Source: Cinnamomum chago (lineage: Eukaryota; Streptophyta; Magnoliopsida; Laurales; Lauraceae). From it: a stretch of DNA of 64,000 nucleotides. The stretch lies in assembly GCA_038049695.1 (NCBI GenBank), contig CP142461.1, forward strand, positions 26,171,001-26,235,000, in the 5' to 3' direction. Position 1 is the first letter of the stretch. Each line of letters starts with the position of its first letter. The translations under genes were made by a program, and so were the position numbers. Shown here one piece after another: positions 1-12,272 of the stretch. The notes under the pieces are model-generated. The model was not told the origin of the DNA. It did not search any database and saw only the letters and a list, made by a program, of their open reading frames with translations.

Positions 1-2907
1 TTGAAACCCTATTTCCTATTAAAGCTCGATCCTTGAGTTTTCTAGAAGGAGTATTTCCACCGAGGGTCGCATGAAACACATAGTAGAGTCAACAGTTTCG
101 CATATATACATTGATTGTGTTTTCGTGCAGAGGTTTCGTACAACGCGCCTGAAGTTCGGGTTTTAGCGTTTTCAGACGTAAAACTTCATGAAGTGTTTAC
201 CAAACCCAAGATTCACCCGACACCAGTTTCAAACCGAAAAGAATCTCGAAATAACCTACAGTGCGCATCTCAGCCCAGAATCTCTTCAATTGGATTTCGA
301 GGCGTAAGACTAGAGTACGACACTTGAAACCCTTTTTTCTTTTAAAAATGGATCCCGTAGTTTTCTAGAAGGAGTATTTGGACCAAGAGTCGCATGAAAC
401 ACATTGTAGAGTCAACAACTTCGTAAAGCTACATTCTTTGAGTTTTCATACAAACGTTCCGTATGACGCATCCGAAGTTCGACTTTTAGCCTTTTCAGTC
501 ACAGAACTCCCTGAAGTGTTTACAAAACCCAAGATTCACCCGAAACCCGTTTTAAAACGAAAAGAATCTCGAAATAACCTACAATGCGCAACTCAGCCCC
601 GAGTCCTTTCAATTGGATTTCGAGGCGTAAGACTAGAGTACGACACTTGAAATCTTATTTCCTATTAAAGCCCGATCCTAGAGTTTTCTAGAAGGAGTAT
701 TTTTACCGAGGGTCGTATGAAACACATAGTATAGTCAACAATTTCGCTTAGATACAATGATTGTGTTTTCGTGCAGAGGTTTCGTACAACGCGCCCGAAG
801 TTCGGGTTTTAGCCTTTTTACACGTAAAACTTCCTAAAGCGTTTACCAAACCCAAGATTCACCCGAAACCCGTTTCCAACCGAAAAGAATGTCGAAATAA
901 CCTACAGTGCGCATCCCAGCCCAGAATCTCTTCAATTGGATTTCAAGGCGTAAGACTAGACTACGACACTTAAAACCCTTTTTTCTTTTAAAACTCGATC
1001 CCGGAGTTTTCTAGAAGGAGTATTTGGACCGAGAGTCGCTTGAAACACATAGTTGAGTCAACAACTTCGTAAAGCTCCATTGATTGAGTTTTCGTACAGA
1101 AGTTCCGTACGACTCTTCCGAAGTTCGACCTTTAGCCTTTTTAGTCGCAGAACTCCCTGAAGTGTTTACCAAACCCAAGATTCACCCGAAACCCGTTTCA
1201 AACCGAAAAGAATGCCGAAATAACCTACAATGCGCAACTCAGCGCAGAATCCTTTCAATTGGATTTCGAGGCGTAAGACTAGAGAACGACACTTGAATCC
1301 TTATTTTCTATTAAAGCTCGATCCTGGAGTTTTCTAGATGGAGTATTTGCACCGAGAGTCGAATGAAACACATAGTATAGTCAGCAATTTAACATAATTA
1401 CATTGATTGTGTTTTCGTGCAGAGGTTTCGTACAACTCGCTGAAGTTCGGGTTTTAGCCTTTTCAGACGTAAAACTTCCTGAAGTGTTTACCAAACCCAA
1501 GATTCACCCGAAACCCGTTTCAAACCGAAAAGAATATCGAATTAACCAACAATGCGCATCTCAGCCCAGAATCTTTTCAATTGGATTTCGAGACGTAAGA
1601 CTAGAGTACGACACTTGAAACCCTTTTTTCTTTTAAAACTCGATCCCGGAGTTTTCTAGAAGAGGAATTTGGACCGAGAGTCGCAAGAAACACATACTAG
1701 AGTTAACAACTTCGTAAAGCTACATTGATTGAGTTTTCGTACAGAAGTTCCGTACGACGCTTCCGAAGTTCGACTTTTTAGCCTTTTCAGTCCCAAAATT
1801 CCCTGAAGTGTTTACCAAACCCAAGATTCACCCGAAAGCATTTTCAAACTGAAAAGAATCTCGAAATAACCTACAAGGCGCAACTCAGCCCAGAATCATT
1901 TCAATTGGATTTCGGGGCGTAAAACTAGAGTACAACACTTGAAACCTTATTTTCTATTAAAGCTCGATCCTAGAGTTCTCTAAAAGGAGTATTTGCACCG
2001 AGGGTCGCATGAAACACATAGTATAGTCAACAATTTCGCATAGATACATTGATTGTGTTTTCGTGCAGAGGTTTCGTACAACGCGCTCGAAGTTCTAGTT
2101 TTAGCCGTTTCAATCGTAAAACTTCCTACAGTATTTCCCAAACCCAAGATTCACCCGAAACCCATTTCAAGCCGAAAAGAATCTCGAAATAACCTATAAT
2201 GCGCAACGCAGCCCAGAATCTCTTCAATTGGATTTCGAGGCGTAAGACTAGAGTACGACACTTGAAACCGTTTTTTCTTTTAAAACTCGATCGCGGAGTT
2301 TTCTAGAAGGAGTATTTGGACTGAGGGTCGCATGAAACACATAGTAGAGTCAAAAACTTCGTAAAGCTACATTGATTGAGTTTTCATACAGAAGTTCTGT
2401 ACGATGCTTCCGAAGTTCGACTTTTAGCGTTTTCTAGAGGCAGAACTCCCTGAAGTGTTTACCAAACCCAAGATTCACCCGAAACCCGTTTCAAACCGAA
2501 ATGAATCTCGAAATAACCTACAATGCGCAACTCAGACCACAGTCCTTTCAATAGAATTTCGAGGCGTAAGACTAGAGTACGGCACTTGAAACTTTATTTT
2601 CTATTAAAGCTCGATCCTTGAGTTTTCTAGAAGGAGTATTTGCACCGAGGGTCGTATGAAACATATAGTATAGTGAACAATTTCGCATAGATACATTGAT
2701 TGTGTTTTCGTGCAGAGGTTTCGTACAACGCCCCCGAAGTTCGGGTTTTAGCCTTTTCAGACGTAAGACATCCTGAAGTGTTTACCAAACCCAAGATTCA
2801 CATGAAACCCGTTTCAAACCGAAAAGAATCTCGAAATAACCTACAACGCGCATCTCAGCCAGAATCTCTTCAATTGGATTTCGACGCGTAAGACTAGAGT
2901 ACGGCAC
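1..2907 (+). repeat. HOR unit 1, nine-mer lacking A2
   Basis: Order A1-B1-A3-B2-A4-B3-A5-B4-A6, with monomer starts at 1, 324, 647, 970, 1293, 1615, 1939, 2262 and 2586. Monomer A2 (322 bp) is absent, which accounts exactly for 3,229 minus 2,907. It carries the left-block variants: B2 'cagcgcag', A4 'gtcagcaa', B3 'agaggaat' and B4 'caatagaattt'. Its B3 reads 'ttttcgtac' where all later B3 copies read 'ttttcctac', so this unit keeps a base shared with other type-B monomers. Confidence 0.95.
598..652 (+). other. Deletion junction B1/A3 (loss of A2)
   Basis: B1 passes directly into A3. To the left the sequence is B1-like ('cagcccc'); to the right it is A3 (head 'ttgaaatcttatttcc' at 647). In ten-mers the tails of B1 and A2 share the run from 'cctttcaattgg' to the monomer end, so exchange anywhere in that identity removes exactly one monomer. 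The junction copy has G at 603 where ten-mer B1 copies have A. The same G occurs at the equivalent place in unit 3. Confidence 0.85.
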
Positions 2908-5900
2908 TTGAAACCCTATTTCCTATTAAAGCTCGATCCTTGAGTTTTCTAGAAGGAGTATTTCCACCGAGGGTCGCATGAAACACATAGTAGAGTCAAC
3001 AGTTTCGCATATATACATTGATTGTGTTTTCGTGCAGAGGTTTCGTACAACGCGCCTGAAGTTCGGGTTTTAGCGTTTTCAGACGTAAAACTTCATGAAG
3101 TGTTTACCAAACCCAAGATTCACCCGACACCAGTTTCAAACCGAAAAGAATCTCGAAATAACCTACAGTGCGCATCTCAGCCCAGAATCTCTTCAATTGG
3201 ATTTCGAGGCGTAAGACTAGAGTACGACACTTGAAACCCTTTTTTCTTTTAAAAATGGATCCCGTAGTTTTCTAGAAGGAGTATTTGGACCAAGAGTCGC
3301 ATGAAACACATTGTAGAGTCAACAACTTCGTAAAGCTACATTCTTTGAGTTTTCATACAAACGTTCCGTATGACGCATCCGAAGTTCGACTTTTAGCCTT
3401 TTCAGTCACAGAACTCCCTGAAGTGTTTACAAAACCCAAGATTCACCCGAAACCCGTTTTAAAACGAAAAGAATCTCGAAATAACCTACAATGCGCAACT
3501 CAGCCCCGAATCCTTTCAATTGGATTTCGAGGCGTAAGACTAGAGTACGACACTTGAAACCTTATTTTATATTAAAGCTCAATCCTAGAGTTTTCTAGAA
3601 GGAGTTTTTGCACCGAGGGTTGCGTGAAACACTTATTATAGTCAACAATTTCGCATAGATACATTGATTGTGTTTTCAGGCAAAGGTTTCGTACAACGCG
3701 CCCGAAGTTCGGGTTTAGCCTTTTCAGACGTAAAACTTCCTGAAGTGTTTACCAAACCCAAGATTCACATGTAACCCGTTTCAAACCGAAAAGAATCTCG
3801 AAATAACCTACAATGCGCAACTCAGTCCAGAATCCTTTCAATTGGATTTCGAGGCGTAAGACTAGAGTACGACACTTGAAATCTTATTTCCTATTAAAGC
3901 CCGATCCTAGAGTTTTCTAGAAGGAGTATTTTTACCGAGGGTCGTATGAAACACATAGTATAGTCAACAATTTCGCTTAGATACAATGATTGTGTTTTCG
4001 TGCAGAGGTTTCGTACAACGCGCCCGAAGTTCGGGTTTTAGCCTTTTTACACGTAAAACTTCCTAAAGCGTTTACCAAACCCAAGATTCACCCGAAACCC
4101 GTTTCCAACCGAAAAGAATGTCGAAATAACCTACAGTGCGCATCCCAGCCCAGAATCTCTTCAATTGGATTTCAAGGCGTAAGACTAGACTACGACACTT
4201 AAAACCCTTTTTTCTTTTAAAACTCGATCCCGGAGTTTTCTAGAAGGAGTATTTGGACCGAGAGTCGCTTGAAACACATAGTTGAGTCAACAACTTCGTA
4301 AAGCTCCATTGATTGAGTTTTCGTACAGAAGTTCCGTACGACTCTTCCGAAGTTCGACCTTTAGCCTTTTTAGTCGCAGAACTCCCTGAAGTGTTTACCA
4401 AACCCAAGATTCACCCGAAACCCGTTTCAAACCGAAAAGAATGCCGAAATAACCTACAATGCGCAACTCAGCGCAGAATCCTTTCAATTGGATTTCGAGG
4501 CGTAAGACTAGAGAACGACACTTGAATCCTTATTTTCTATTAAAGCTCGATCCTGGAGTTTTCTAGATGGAGTATTTGCACCGAGAGTCGAATGAAACAC
4601 ATAGTATAGTCAGCAATTTAACATAATTACATTGATTGTGTTTTCGTGCAGAGGTTTCGTACAACTCGCTGAAGTTCGGGTTTTAGCCTTTTCAGACGTA
4701 AAACTTCCTGAAGTGTTTACCAAACCCAAGATTCACCCGAAACCCGTTTCAAACCGAAAAGAATATCGAATTAACCAACAATGCGCATCTCAGCCCAGAA
4801 TCTTTTCAATTGGATTTCGAGACGTAAGACTAGAGTACGACACTTGAAACCCTTTTTTCTTTTAAAACTCGATCCCGGAGTTTTCTAGAAGAGGAATTTG
4901 GACCGAGAGTCGCAAGAAACACATACTAGAGTTAACAACTTCGTAAAGCTACATTGATTGAGTTTTCCTACAGAAGTTCCGTACGACGCTTCCGAAGTTC
5001 GACTTTTTAGCCTTTTCAGTCCCAAAATTCCCTGAAGTGTTTACCAAACCCAAGATTCACCCGAAAGCATTTTCAAACTGAAAAGAATCTCGAAATAACC
5101 TACAAGGCGCAACTCAGCCCAGAATCATTTCAATTGGATTTCGGGGCGTAAAACTAGAGTACAACACTTGAAACCTTATTTTCTATTAAAGCTCGATCCT
5201 AGAGTTCTCTAAAAGGAGTATTTGCACCGAGGGTCGCATGAAACACATAGTATAGTCAACAATTTCGCATAGATACATTGATTGTGTTTTCGTGCAGAGG
5301 TTTCGTACAACGCGCTCGAAGTTCTAGTTTTAGCCGTTTCAATCGTAAAACTTCCTACAGTATTTCCCAAACCCAAGATTCACCCGAAACCCATTTCAAG
5401 CCGAAAAGAATCTCGAAATAACCTATAATGCGCAACGCAGCCCAGAATCTCTTCAATTGGATTTCGAGGCGTAAGACTAGAGTACGACACTTGAAACCCT
5501 TTTTTCTTTTAAAACTCGATCGCGGAGTTTTCTAGAAGGAGTATTTGGACTGAGGGTCGCATGAAACACATAGTAGAGTCAAAAACTTCGTAAAGCTACA
5601 TTGATTGAGTTTTCATACAGAAGTTCTGTACGATGCTTCCGAAGTTCGACTTTTAGCGTTTTCTAGAGGCAGAACTCCCTGAAGTGTTTACCAAACCCAA
5701 GATTCACCCGAAACCCGTTTCAAACCGAAATGAATCTCGAAATAAGCTACAATGCGCAACTCAGACCACAGTCCTTTCAATAGAATTTCGAGGCGTAAGA
5801 CTAGAGTACGGCACTTGAAACTTTATTTTCTATTAAAGCTCGATCCTTGAGTTTTCTAGAAGGAGTATTTGCACCGAGGGTCGTATGAAACATATAGTAT

Positions 5901-6136
5901 AGTGAACAATTTCGCATAGATACATTGATTGTGTTTTCGTGCAGAGGTTTCGTACAACGCCCCCGAAGTTCGGGTTTTAGCCTTTTCAGACGTAAGACAT
6001 CCTGAAGTGTTTACCAAACCCAAGATTCACATGAAACCCGTTTCAAACCGAAAAGAATCTCGAAATAACCTACAACGCGCATCTCAGCCAGAATCTCTTC
6101 AATTGGATTTCGACGCGTAAGACTAGAGTACGGCAC
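2908..6136 (+). repeat. HOR unit 2, ten-mer
   Basis: Complete A1-B1-A2-A3-B2-A4-B3-A5-B4-A6 unit with the left-block variants. Its B4 has 'accctttttt' at the head, unlike units 1, 3 and 4 ('accgtttttt'). It also has 'aaataagctac', a C-to-G change near 5746 that I find again only in unit 5. Confidence 0.95.
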
Positions 6137-9043
6137 TTGAAACCCTATTTCCTATTAAAGCTCGATCCTTGAGTTTTCTAGAAGGAGTATTTCCACCGAG
6201 GGTCGCATGAAACACATAGTAGAGTCAACAGTTTCGCATATATACATTGATTGTGTTTTCGTGCAGAGGTTTCGTACAACGCGCCTGAAGTTCGGGTTTT
6301 AGCGTTTTCAGACGTAAAACTTCATGAAGTGTTTACCAAACCCAAGATTCACCCGACACCAGTTTCAAACCGAAAAGAATCTCGAAATAACCTACAGTGC
6401 GCATCTCAGCCCAGAATCTCTTCAATTGGATTTCGAGGCGTAAGACTAGAGTACGACACTTGAAACCCTTTTTTCTTTTAAAAATGGATCCCGTAGTTTT
6501 CTAGAAGGAGTATTTGGACCAAGAGTCGCATGAAACACATTGTAGAGTCAACAACTTCGTAAAGCTACATTCTTTGAGTTTTCATACAAACGTTCCGTAT
6601 GACGCATCCGAAGTTCGACTTTTAGCCTTTTCAGTCACAGAACTCCCTGAAGTGTTTACAAAACCCAAGATTCACCCGAAACCCGTTTTAAAACGAAAAG
6701 AATCTCGAAATAACCTACAATGCGCAACTCAGCCCCGAGTCCTTTCAATTGGATTTCGAGGCGTAAGACTAGAGTACGACACTTGAAATCTTATTTCCTA
6801 TTAAAGCCCGATCCTAGAGTTTTCTAGAAGGAGTATTTTTACCGAGGGTCGTATGAAACACATAGTATAGTCAACAATTTCGCTTAGATACAATGATTGT
6901 GTTTTCGTGCAGAGGTTTCGTACAACGCGCCCGAAGTTCGGGTTTTAGCCTTTTTACACGTAAAACTTCCTAAAGCGTTTACCAAACCCAAGATTCACCC
7001 GAAACCCGTTTCCAACCGAAAAGAATGTCGAAATAACCTACAGTGCGCATCCCAGCCCAGAATCTCTTCAATTGGATTTCAAGGCGTAAGACTAGACTAC
7101 GACACTTAAAACCCTTTTTTCTTTTAAAACTCGATCCCGGAGTTTTCTAGAAGGAGTATTTGGACCGAGAGTCGCTTGAAACACATAGTTGAGTCAACAA
7201 CTTCGTAAAGCTCCATTGATTGAGTTTTCGTACAGAAGTTCCGTACGACTCTTCCGAAGTTCGACCTTTAGCCTTTTTAGTCGCAGAACTCCCTGAAGTG
7301 TTTACCAAACCCAAGATTCACCCGAAACCCGTTTCAAACCGAAAAGAATGCCGAAATAACCTACAATGCGCAACTCAGCGCAGAATCCTTTCAATTGGAT
7401 TTCGAGGCGTAAGACTAGAGAACGACACTTGAATCCTTATTTTCTATTAAAGCTCGATCCTGGAGTTTTCTAGATGGAGTATTTGCACCGAGAGTCGAAT
7501 GAAACACATAGTATAGTCAGCAATTTAACATAATTACATTGATTGTGTTTTCGTGCAGAGGTTTCGTACAACTCGCTGAAGTTCGGGTTTTAGCCTTTTC
7601 AGACGTAAAACTTCCTGAAGTGTTTACCAAACCCAAGATTCACCCGAAACCCGTTTCAAACCGAAAAGAATATCGAATTAACCAACAATGCGCATCTCAG
7701 CCCAGAATCTTTTCAATTGGATTTCGAGACGTAAGACTAGAGTACGACACTTGAAACCCTTTTTTCTTTTAAAACTCGATCCCGGAGTTTTCTAGAAGAG
7801 GAATTTGGACCGAGAGTCGCAAGAAACACATACTAGAGTTAACAACTTCGTAAAGCTACATTGATTGAGTTTTCCTACAGAAGTTCCGTACGACGCTTCC
7901 GAAGTTCGACTTTTTAGCCTTTTCAGTCCCAAAATTCCCTGAAGTGTTTACCAAACCCAAGATTCACCCGAAAGCATTTTCAAACTGAAAAGAATCTCGA
8001 AATAACCTACAAGGCGCAACTCAGCCCAGAATCATTTCAATTGGATTTCGGGGCGTAAAACTAGAGTACAACACTTGAAACCTTATTTTCTATTAAAGCT
8101 CGATCCTAGAGTTCTCTAAAAGGAGTATTTGCACCGAGGGTCGCATGAAACACATAGTATAGTCAACAATTTCGCATAGATACATTGATTGTGTTTTCGT
8201 GCAGAGGTTTCGTACAACGCGCTCGAAGTTCTAGTTTTAGCCGTTTCAATCGTAAAACTTCCTACAGTATTTCCCAAACCCAAGATTCACCCGAAACCCA
8301 TTTCAAGCCGAAAAGAATCTCGAAATAACCTATAATGCGCAACGCAGCCCAGAATCTCTTCAATTGGATTTCGAGGCGTAAGACTAGAGTACGACACTTG
8401 AAACCGTTTTTTCTTTTAAAACTCGATCGCGGAGTTTTCTAGAAGGAGTATTTGGACTGAGGGTCGCATGAAACACATAGTAGAGTCAAAAACTTCGTAA
8501 AGCTACATTGATTGAGTTTTCATACAGAAGTTCTGTACGATGCTTCCGAAGTTCGACTTTTAGCGTTTTCTAGAGGCAGAACTCCCTGAAGTGTTTACCA
8601 AACCCAAGATTCACCCGAAACCCGTTTCAAACCGAAATGAATCTCGAAATAACCTACAATGCGCAACTCAGACCACAGTCCTTTCAATAGAATTTCGAGG
8701 CGTAAGACTAGAGTACGGCACTTGAAACTTTATTTTCTATTAAAGCTCGATCCTTGAGTTTTCTAGAAGGAGTATTTGCACCGAGGGTCGTATGAAACAT
8801 ATAGTATAGTGAACAATTTCGCATAGATACATTGATTGTGTTTTCGTGCAGAGGTTTCGTACAACGCCCCCGAAGTTCGGGTTTTAGCCTTTTCAGACGT
8901 AAGACATCCTGAAGTGTTTACCAAACCCAAGATTCACATGAAACCCGTTTCAAACCGAAAAGAATCTCGAAATAACCTACAACGCGCATCTCAGCCAGAA
9001 TCTCTTCAATTGGATTTCGACGCGTAAGACTAGAGTACGGCAC
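6137..9043 (+). repeat. HOR unit 3, nine-mer lacking A2
   Basis: Second 2,907-bp unit with the same A2 deletion as unit 1, including the same G in 'ccccgagtcc'. The two nine-mers therefore derive from one deletion event rather than two. Its B3 has the common 'ttttcctac', unlike unit 1, and its B4 head is 'accgtttttt', like units 1 and 4. Confidence 0.95.
6734..6788 (+). other. Deletion junction B1/A3 (second copy)
   Basis: Same B1-to-A3 transition as at 598-652, with B1 ending at 6782 and A3 starting at 6783, and the same diagnostic G at 6739. Shared ancestry with the unit 1 junction is inferred from that base. Confidence 0.85.
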
Positions 9044-12000
9044 TTGAAACCCTATTTCCTATTAAAGCTCGATCCTTGAGTTTTCTAGAAGGAGTATTTC
9101 CACCGAGGGTCGCATGAAACACATAGTAGAGTCAACAGTTTCGCATATATACATTGATTGTGTTTTCGTGCAGAGGTTTCGTACAACGCGCCTGAAGTTC
9201 GGGTTTTAGCGTTTTCAGACGTAAAACTTCATGAAGTGTTTACCAAACCCAAGATTCACCCGACACCAGTTTCAAACCGAAAAGAATCTCGAAATAACCT
9301 ACAGTGCGCATCTCAGCCCAGAATCTCTTCAATTGGATTTCGAGGCGTAAGACTAGAGTACGACACTTGAAACCCTTTTTTCTTTTAAAAATGGATCCCG
9401 TAGTTTTCTAGAAGGAGTATTTGGACCAAGAGTCGCATGAAACACATTGTAGAGTCAACAACTTCGTAAAGCTACATTCTTTGAGTTTTCATACAAACGT
9501 TCCGTATGACGCATCCGAAGTTCGACTTTTAGCCTTTTCAGTCACAGAACTCCCTGAAGTGTTTACAAAACCCAAGATTCACCCGAAACCCGTTTTAAAA
9601 CGAAAAGAATCTCGAAATAACCTACAATGCGCAACTCAGCCCCGAATCCTTTCAATTGGATTTCGAGGCGTAAGACTAGAGTACGACACTTGAAACCTTA
9701 TTTTATATTAAAGCTCAATCCTAGAGTTTTCTAGAAGGAGTTTTTGCACCGAGGGTTGCGTGAAACACTTATTATAGTCAACAATTTCGCATAGATACAT
9801 TGATTGTGTTTTCAGGCAAAGGTTTCGTACAACGCGCCCGAAGTTCGGGTTTAGCCTTTTCAGACGTAAAACTTCCTGAAGTGTTTACCAAACCCAAGAT
9901 TCACATGTAACCCGTTTCAAACCGAAAAGAATCTCGAAATAACCTACAATGCGCAACTCAGTCCAGAATCCTTTCAATTGGATTTCGAGGCGTAAGACTA
10001 GAGTACGACACTTGAAATCTTATTTCCTATTAAAGCCCGATCCTAGAGTTTTCTAGAAGGAGTATTTTTACCGAGGGTCGTATGAAACACATAGTATAGT
10101 CAACAATTTCGCTTAGATACAATGATTGTGTTTTCGTGCAGAGGTTTCGTACAACGCGCCCGAAGTTCGGGTTTTAGCCTTTTTACACGTAAAACTTCCT
10201 AAAGCGTTTACCAAACCCAAGATTCACCCGAAACCCGTTTCCAACCGAAAAGAATGTCGAAATAACCTACAGTGCGCATCCCAGCCCAGAATCTCTTCAA
10301 TTGGATTTCAAGGCGTAAGACTAGACTACGACACTTAAAACCCTTTTTTCTTTTAAAACTCGATCCCGGAGTTTTCTAGAAGGAGTATTTGGACCGAGAG
10401 TCGCTTGAAACACATAGTTGAGTCAACAACTTCGTAAAGCTCCATTGATTGAGTTTTCGTACAGAAGTTCCGTACGACTCTTCCGAAGTTCGACCTTTAG
10501 CCTTTTTAGTCGCAGAACTCCCTGAAGTGTTTACCAAACCCAAGATTCACCCGAAACCCGTTTCAAACCGAAAAGAATGCCGAAATAACCTACAATGCGC
10601 AACTCAGCGCAGAATCCTTTCAATTGGATTTCGAGGCGTAAGACTAGAGAACGACACTTGAATCCTTATTTTCTATTAAAGCTCGATCCTGGAGTTTTCT
10701 AGATGGAGTATTTGCACCGAGAGTCGAATGAAACACATAGTATAGTCAGCAATTTAACATAATTACATTGATTGTGTTTTCGTGCAGAGGTTTCGTACAA
10801 CTCGCTGAAGTTCGGGTTTTAGCCTTTTCAGACGTAAAACTTCCTGAAGTGTTTACCAAACCCAAGATTCACCCGAAACCCGTTTCAAACCGAAAAGAAT
10901 ATCGAATTAACCAACAATGCGCATCTCAGCCCAGAATCTTTTCAATTGGATTTCGAGACGTAAGACTAGAGTACGACACTTGAAACCCTTTTTTCTTTTA
11001 AAACTCGATCCCGGAGTTTTCTAGAAGAGGAATTTGGACCGAGAGTCGCAAGAAACACATACTAGAGTTAACAACTTCGTAAAGCTACATTGATTGAGTT
11101 TTCCTACAGAAGTTCCGTACGACGCTTCCGAAGTTCGACTTTTTAGCCTTTTCAGTCCCAAAATTCCCTGAAGTGTTTACCAAACCCAAGATTCACCCGA
11201 AAGCATTTTCAAACTGAAAAGAATCTCGAAATAACCTACAAGGCGCAACTCAGCCCAGAATCATTTCAATTGGATTTCGGGGCGTAAAACTAGAGTACAA
11301 CACTTGAAACCTTATTTTCTATTAAAGCTCGATCCTAGAGTTCTCTAAAAGGAGTATTTGCACCGAGGGTCGCATGAAACACATAGTATAGTCAACAATT
11401 TCGCATAGATACATTGATTGTGTTTTCGTGCAGAGGTTTCGTACAACGCGCTCGAAGTTCTAGTTTTAGCCGTTTCAATCGTAAAACTTCCTACAGTATT
11501 TCCCAAACCCAAGATTCACCCGAAACCCATTTCAAGCCGAAAAGAATCTCGAAATAACCTATAATGCGCAACGCAGCCCAGAATCTCTTCAATTGGATTT
11601 CGAGGCGTAAGACTAGAGTACGACACTTGAAACCGTTTTTTCTTTTAAAACTCGATCGCGGAGTTTTCTAGAAGGAGTATTTGGACTGAGGGTCGCATGA
11701 AACACATAGTAGAGTCAAAAACTTCGTAAAGCTACATTGATTGAGTTTTCATACAGAAGTTCTGTACGATGCTTCCGAAGTTCGACTTTTAGCGTTTTCT
11801 AGAGGCAGAACTCCCTGAAGTGTTTACCAAACCCAAGATTCACCCGAAACCCGTTTCAAACCGAAATGAATCTCGAAATAACCTACAATGCGCAACTCAG
11901 ACCACAGTCCTTTCAATAGAATTTCGAGGCGTAAGACTAGAGTACGGCACTTGAAACTTTATTTTCTATTAAAGCTCGATCCTTGAGTTTTCTAGAAGGA

Positions 12001-12272
12001 GTATTTGCACCGAGGGTCGTATGAAACATATAGTATAGTGAACAATTTCGCATAGATACATTGATTGTGTTTTCGTGCAGAGGTTTCGTACAACGCCCCC
12101 GAAGTTCGGGTTTTAGCCTTTTCAGACGTAAGACATCCTGAAGTGTTTACCAAACCCAAGATTCACATGAAACCCGTTTCAAACCGAAAAGAATCTCGAA
12201 ATAACCTACAACGCGCATCTCAGCCAGAATCTCTTCAATTGGATTTCGACGCGTAAGACTAGAGTACGGCAC
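9044..12272 (+). repeat. HOR unit 4, ten-mer
   Basis: Complete ten-mer with the left-block variants (B2 'cagcgcag', A4 'gtcagcaa', B3 'agaggaat', B4 'caatagaattt'). The B4 head 'accgtttttt' groups it with units 1 and 3. Confidence 0.95.

Noticed and set aside
1-1. Window start at a monomer boundary as a meaningful array edge
   Set aside because: The phase of a tandem repeat is arbitrary. I chose 'ttgaaa' as monomer start because the window begins there. The array shows no decay at base 1 and clearly continues to the left.
2908-2925. Plant telomere-like AAACCCTA in A1 and GGGTTTA in A2
   Set aside because: Single isolated units, not tandem. They do not show telomeric origin or identify the organism.
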